Part shown: positions 60,418-64,000 of the stretch, piece after piece | How positions within the stretch are numbered: position 1 is the stretch's first letter | Layout: each line of letters begins with the position of its first letter | From: Streptomyces sp. NBC_00353 | Lineage (GTDB): Bacteria > Actinomycetota > Actinomycetes > Streptomycetales > Streptomycetaceae | Assembly (NCBI RefSeq): GCF_036108815.1 | Contig: NZ_CP107985.1 | Location: 4,030,001-4,094,000, forward strand | Length of the DNA stretch: 64,000 nucleotides | Direction: 5' to 3' | The notes under the pieces: model-generated | Seen by the model: the letters and a program-made list of their open reading frames with translations, nothing else | The model's database searches: none | Told to the model about the DNA's origin: nothing | Made by a program: the position numbers and the translations under genes

Positions 60418-61560
60418 TCAGATGCGGCGGCGGGCCTTGCGGGCACGGCGGACCAGGGCGGCGGTGCCGAGCAGCGCCACGGTCGCACCGGCGGCGCCGG
60501 CCGCGGTGGCGTCCTTGCGGCCGAGCCTGCGCCCCGCGACGGTGTGGCGGCCCTCGACCTCTTCGAGGAGGGCGGCGAGCACTTCCTCGTTGGTCCACCC
60601 GGGACGCCAGCCGGCGTCGTGCAGACGGCTCACGCTGACCACCCAGGGGTGCATCGTGTACGCGAGATCTCCCGCCGGGGACGGGGTGAGGCCGATCCGG
60701 TGCAGCCGGGCGGCGGCGCCGAGGGCGACCGCGGAGGGCAGTTCCATCCGGCGGACGCCACTGAGCTCCTCGACCTCCTGCTGTTCCAGCCAGCCGTCGC
60801 AGCCGACCGCGAACTCTCCGTCGATCTTCTCCAGCGCGGCGTACTCCAGGGCCGTGACCAGGTCGTCGACATGGCAGAACTGCCAGGTGGGGCGCGATCC
60901 GGCGACGACCAGGAGGCGCGGCGACTCGAAGTAGCGGGTCAGCGCCGTGTCCGTACCGCCGACCAGGACAGTGGGGCGGACCACGGTCACGTTGAGGCCG
61001 GGATGGGCGCGGGGTGCGCGACGCCCGAGCCGTTCGATCTCCAGGAGGTCGCCGACGCCGGTGGCCTCCGCCGTGGCACGCAGTTCGGCGTCCTCGGCGA
61101 GCGGGATGTCGTTGTCGGGAAGCGCCCCGTAGACCATCGCCGAGGTGCAGAGCACGACCCGGTGGACCCCCACGGCCGCGGCGGCCGTCAGCACGGTCTG
61201 GGTGCCGCGGACGTTGTACGCGGTACGGGCGGCGGGGTCGGTCTCCAGGTCGAGATCGAGTGCCAGGTGGACGACGACGTCCGCGCCGCGCAGCTTCTCG
61301 GCGATGGCGGGATCCCGTACGTCGAGGATGTGCCAGATCGCCTCGGAGACCTCGCCGCGGCGCTCGTCGATGGCGATGACCTGCTTGATCTCCTCGGAAG
61401 CCGCGAGGCGCGCGGTGAGCAGCTCACCGACGCCGGTCGCGGCACCGGTGACCGCGACGACGGGGCCGCGGCTCTTGGAGCGGCTCTTCGAGGGTTTGCT
61501 CTCGGGCGAAAGGTCGGCCAGGTTTCGCGCTGCGCGAACCTGAGGATCTGGGGAACTCAC
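60418..61560 (-). CDS. NAD-dependent epimerase/dehydratase (extended SDR) with C-terminal anchor
   Basis: A 380-residue extended SDR protein. The cofactor loop is VAVTGAATGVGELLTARLAA (a GxxGxxG variant), followed by DVVVHLALDLDLETDP. The catalytic region is seen as VVLCTSAMVYGAL, where the usual YxxxK lysine is not evident (EIERLGRRA follows later). It may thus bind NAD(P) without classical catalysis. The C-terminus has a hydrophobic segment (ATAAGAAGATVALLGTAALV) with a basic end, probably a membrane anchor. GTG 61560 has GGAGA upstream. Confidence 0.83.
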   Translation of the reverse strand: MSSPDPQVRAARNLADLSPESKPSKSRSKSRGPVVAVTGAATGVGELLTARLAASEEIKQVIAIDERRGEVSEAIWHILDVRDPAIAEKLRGADVVVHLALDLDLETDPAARTAYNVRGTQTVLTAAAAVGVHRVVLCTSAMVYGALPDNDIPLAEDAELRATAEATGVGDLLEIERLGRRAPRAHPGLNVTVVRPTVLVGGTDTALTRYFESPRLLVVAGSRPTWQFCHVDDLVTALEYAALEKIDGEFAVGCDGWLEQQEVEELSGVRRMELPSAVALGAAARLHRIGLTPSPAGDLAYTMHPWVVSVSRLHDAGWRPGWTNEEVLAALLEEVEGRHTVAGRRLGRKDATAAGAAGATVALLGTAALVRRARKARRRI

Positions 61561-61750
61561 CGGGCGTCTCCAGCGGTTGTCTTCAGTACGTACCCGAATG
61601 ACGCGTACGTACCAGGTGGCGTCCATCCTGCCGCAGGCCGGGAGTCGGCGGAGCACTGAGGCCCCGAGCGGGCTTGGTGTCTACGCTGGATGGTGATGTC
61701 GGGCAGTCGCCGTCGGTTCGAGCCGGCGGCCCTACGAGCCGAGGAAACCC

Positions 61751-63208
61751 GTGAGTGACACCCCATTCGGATTCGGCCTTCCGCCGGAGGAGCCGGAAGA
61801 CGGCGACGAGGGCAAGAAGAAGGACCCCGCCGGAGGTGGGCAGGGTTCGGGCGGGCCTGCGAACCCGTTCGGCTTCGGGCCGGGCGCGGGCGGGGACAAC
61901 CCGTTCGCGGCGATGTTCGGCACGATGAACCCGAACGACCTGGGAGCCGCCTTCCAGCAGCTCGGCCAGATGCTGAGCTACGAGGGCGGTCCCGTGAACT
62001 GGGACATGGCCAAGCAGATCGCCCGCCAGACGGTCGCCCAGGGCACCCCGGACGGCACGAAGGACGCGAGCGTCGGTCCTTCGGAGCGGGCCGCGGTCGA
62101 CGAGGCGCTGCGGCTGGCCGACCTCTGGCTGGACGGCGTGACGTCGCTGCCGTCCGGTTCCGTCTCGACCGTGGCGTGGAGCCGTGCGGAGTGGGTCGAG
62201 GCGTCCCTCCCCGCCTGGCAGAAGCTGGTCGACCCGGTGGCTGAGCGCGTCGGCCTCGCCATGGGCGATGTGCTGCCCGAGGAGATGCAGGCGATGGCGG
62301 GCCCGCTGATCGGCATGATGCGGTCGATGGGCGGCGCGATGTTCGGCCAGCAGATCGGGCAGGCCGTGGGCGTGCTGGCGGGCGAGGTCGTCGGCTCGAC
62401 CGATATCGGACTGCCGCTGGGCCCGGCCGGAAAGGCCGCGCTGCTCCCGCTGAACGTCGAGAGATTCGGCAAGGACCTGAGCGTGCCGCAGGACGAGGTG
62501 CGGCTGTATCTCGCCCTGCGTGAGGCCGCCCACCAGCGGCTCTTCGCCCATGTGCCGTGGCTGCGCTCGCACCTGTTCGGCGCGGTCGAGGGGTACGCGC
62601 GCGGCATCAAGGTCGACACCAGCAAGCTGGAGGACGTGGTCGGCCAGTTCGACCCGTCGCAGCCCGAGCAGCTGCAGGACGCCCTTCAGCAGGGCATGTT
62701 CCAGCCGGAGGACACGCCGGAGCAGAAGGCCGCGCTGGCCCGGCTGGAGACGGCGCTCGCGCTGGTCGAGGGCTGGGTCGACGCGGTGGTGCACGAGGCC
62801 GCGAAGGCCCGGCTGACGTCGGCCGACGCACTGCGCGAGACGATGCGCAGGCGGCGCGCCTCCGGTGGTCCGGCCGAGCAGACCTTCGCCACGCTGATCG
62901 GCCTCCAGCTGCGGCCTCGGCGGCTGCGGGACGCCTCGCGGCTGTGGGCGTCGCTCACGGACGCACGCGGTCTCGACGGTCGTGACGCGCTCTGGGCGCA
63001 CCCGGACATGCTGCCGACCGCCAACGACCTGGACGACCCGGACGGGTTCGTGCACCACGAGCAGCTGGACTTCTCCGAGCTGGACAAGATGCTCGGCGAG
63101 GCCGCGAAGGGTACCCAGACGCCCGCGGACGACCAGCGCGACACCGGTGACCGGGGCGACGCGGACGGCAAGGGCGGCAGCGACAGCAAGGACGACACCG
63201 ACCAGTGA
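61751..63208 (+). CDS. DUF2342 zinc-dependent metalloprotease family protein
   Basis: A 485-residue protein of the zincin-like actinobacterial family once called coenzyme F420 biosynthesis-associated. The N-terminus is a Gly/Pro/Phe-rich disordered stretch (NPFGFGPGAGGDNPFAAMFG). The putative metal site is in LREAAHQRLFAHVPWL (an EAAHQR variant of HExxH) followed by a distal glutamate in LFGAVEGYARG. The C-terminus is acidic and disordered. GTG 61751 begins VSDTPFGFGL. Its last four bases overlap the NUDIX gene as GTGA, so they are coupled. Confidence 0.87.
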   Translation: MSDTPFGFGLPPEEPEDGDEGKKKDPAGGGQGSGGPANPFGFGPGAGGDNPFAAMFGTMNPNDLGAAFQQLGQMLSYEGGPVNWDMAKQIARQTVAQGTPDGTKDASVGPSERAAVDEALRLADLWLDGVTSLPSGSVSTVAWSRAEWVEASLPAWQKLVDPVAERVGLAMGDVLPEEMQAMAGPLIGMMRSMGGAMFGQQIGQAVGVLAGEVVGSTDIGLPLGPAGKAALLPLNVERFGKDLSVPQDEVRLYLALREAAHQRLFAHVPWLRSHLFGAVEGYARGIKVDTSKLEDVVGQFDPSQPEQLQDALQQGMFQPEDTPEQKAALARLETALALVEGWVDAVVHEAAKARLTSADALRETMRRRRASGGPAEQTFATLIGLQLRPRRLRDASRLWASLTDARGLDGRDALWAHPDMLPTANDLDDPDGFVHHEQLDFSELDKMLGEAAKGTQTPADDQRDTGDRGDADGKGGSDSKDDTDQ

Positions 63209-63759
63209 GCCTGTACGACGACGCAGTCCTCGTACTGAAGAAGTACGAGTCATCGGCCGACCCGGACCAGGAGCAGCTGCGCCAGGTCTATCTGGACCAT
63301 CTGTCGCGGCACCCGGACGGCATGTGGAAGGCCTGCGGGGCCGGGCATCTGACGGCCAGCGCGCTGGTCGTCGATCCGGAGCGCGGCCGGGTTCTGCTGA
63401 CGCTGCACCGGAAGCTGCAGATGTGGCTGCAGATGGGCGGGCACTGCGAGCCCGAGGACGGGACGCTGGCTGCCGCGGCGCTGCGTGAAGCCACCGAGGA
63501 GTCCGGCATCAGCGGTCTGACCCTGCTGTCGGGCGGCCCGGTGGTGCTGGACCGGCATGCGATCCCGGCACCCTGTCACTGGCATCTCGATGTGCAGTAC
63601 GCGGCACTGGCTCCGTCGGGCGCCACGGCGCAGATCAGCGACGAGTCGCTGGATCTGCACTGGTTCCCGTACGACGAGGTGGCCGAGGTGGCCGACGCCT
63701 CGGTCGTACGCCTGGTCGCGCGCACACGCGCGGCCCTGGAGAACGGCCGGCAGCTGTAA
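63205..63759 (+). CDS. NUDIX hydrolase
   Basis: A 184-residue NUDIX enzyme. The Nudix box reads GGHCEPEDGTLAAAALREAT then EESGI, matching Gx5Ex7REUxEExGU. Flanking strands are TASALVVDPERGRVLLTLH and WHLDVQYAAL. Members hydrolyse nucleoside diphosphates linked to another moiety; the substrate is not predictable here. GTG 63205 overlaps the upstream metalloprotease gene's stop, an arrangement I recall as common in actinomycetes. A 20-bp terminator follows. Confidence 0.9.
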   Translation: MSLYDDAVLVLKKYESSADPDQEQLRQVYLDHLSRHPDGMWKACGAGHLTASALVVDPERGRVLLTLHRKLQMWLQMGGHCEPEDGTLAAAALREATEESGISGLTLLSGGPVVLDRHAIPAPCHWHLDVQYAALAPSGATAQISDESLDLHWFPYDEVAEVADASVVRLVARTRAALENGRQL

Positions 63760-63768
63760 CGGACCGCA

Positions 63769-63810
63769 ACGGGTAAGGGGCGGCCTCCCAGGAGGCCGCC
63801 CCTTACCCGT
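63769..63810. terminator. 20-bp hairpin terminator between the NUDIX and AIM24 genes
   Basis: Perfectly complementary arms at 63769-63788 and 63791-63810 (ACGGGTAAGGGGCGGCCTCC and its complement) with a two-base apex lie between convergent genes. Confidence 0.92.
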
Positions 63811-63826
63811 GTCCATGCGGTGCGGC

Positions 63827-64000
63827 TCAGTTCCAGGCGTTGTTCTGGTTCTGGCCGTGCGCTCCCTGCTGGCCCATGCCGTACTGGGCGCGCAGGCCCT
63901 GTCCGATCTGGGCGCTCTGCGGGGGCAGCACCTCGCTGGGCTGGACCAGGGCGAAGCCCTGTCCGAGGAAGCTCAGCTCCCAGCCCTCGCCGGTGTTGCC
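63827..64000 (-). CDS. AIM24-family protein, 3' part only
   Basis: The last 57 codons of a gene that continues past the right edge of the window. The visible C-terminus contains GNTGEGWELSFLGQGFALVQ, then PSEVLPPQS and a Gln/Gly/Asn-rich tail (GMGQQGAHGQNQNNAWN). This matches the end of AIM24 (TIGR00266-like) proteins, beta-helical proteins of unknown function often found in several copies in Streptomyces. Domain content upstream of the cut cannot be judged. Confidence 0.75.
   Translation of the reverse strand, partial: GNTGEGWELSFLGQGFALVQPSEVLPPQSAQIGQGLRAQYGMGQQGAHGQNQNNAWN

Overview
This window is chromosomal DNA from a Streptomyces-type actinomycete. It has very high GC, frequent GTG starts and GTGA/ATGA stop-start overlaps. 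It carries a suite of genes typical of the genus: WblE, DasR with the DasABC chitobiose transporter, SigR-RsrA, a SigH-like sigma factor with its anti-sigma factor, class Ia ribonucleotide reductase under a B12 riboswitch, and PPA1309 and UPF0182 proteins. From memory, much of the gene order matches the S. coelicolor core around sigH-wblE-nagB-das-nrd-sigR-aroA-hisN. I could not run an alignment.

Layout. 1-7 kb: cut amidase gene, PLP enzyme, Na+/H+ antiporter, UBP zinc finger, anti-sigma/sigma pair, membrane protein, lipid kinase, wblE. 7-16.4 kb: sensor kinase and the N-acetylglucosamine block. This block has nagB, dasD, dasC, dasB, dasA and dasR, four DasR (dre) operator candidates, and the wreck of a SIS-domain sugar isomerase gene. 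16.5-19.3 kb: symporter pair, a MITE-like palindromic element, acetyltransferase. 19.3-26.3 kb: NrdR-box-like sites, cobalamin riboswitch, nrdA-nrdB, an opposing small gene, nrdS, and a secreted GH20 enzyme. 26.5-39.5 kb: def, TPR protein, two HD-domain membrane proteins, rsrA-sigR with its autoregulatory promoter, hydrolase, SRAP protein, M50 protease, aroA, rsgA, SMR exporter, TetR regulator, hisN.

39.5-52 kb looks like accessory DNA. It opens with a broken integrase gene fused head-on to a clipped acetyltransferase gene. It continues with a lipoprotein, DUF6233, SHOCT, lipid kinase, zinc-ribbon and CBS proteins, then a katA/catR pair and a nitrate/sulfonate-type ABC transporter. 52-64 kb returns to conserved content: two identical initiator tRNA genes flanking a Sel1-repeat gene, UPF0182, PPA1309, YlbL-type protease, moaE, an SDR protein, a DUF2342 metalloprotease, a NUDIX protein, and a cut AIM24 gene.

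Working together: DasR controls chitobiose import (DasABC), cytoplasmic cleavage (DasD) and GlcN-6-P deamination (NagB). B12, and probably NrdR, set the level of NrdAB. SigR-RsrA is the thiol-oxidation switch and CatR-KatA the peroxide switch. I found no wholly new system. The most unusual items are the MITE-like element whose end supplies part of the symporter stop codon, the tRNA duplication, the integrase/GNAT junction, the SIS pseudogene, and a dre site upstream of the sensor kinase.
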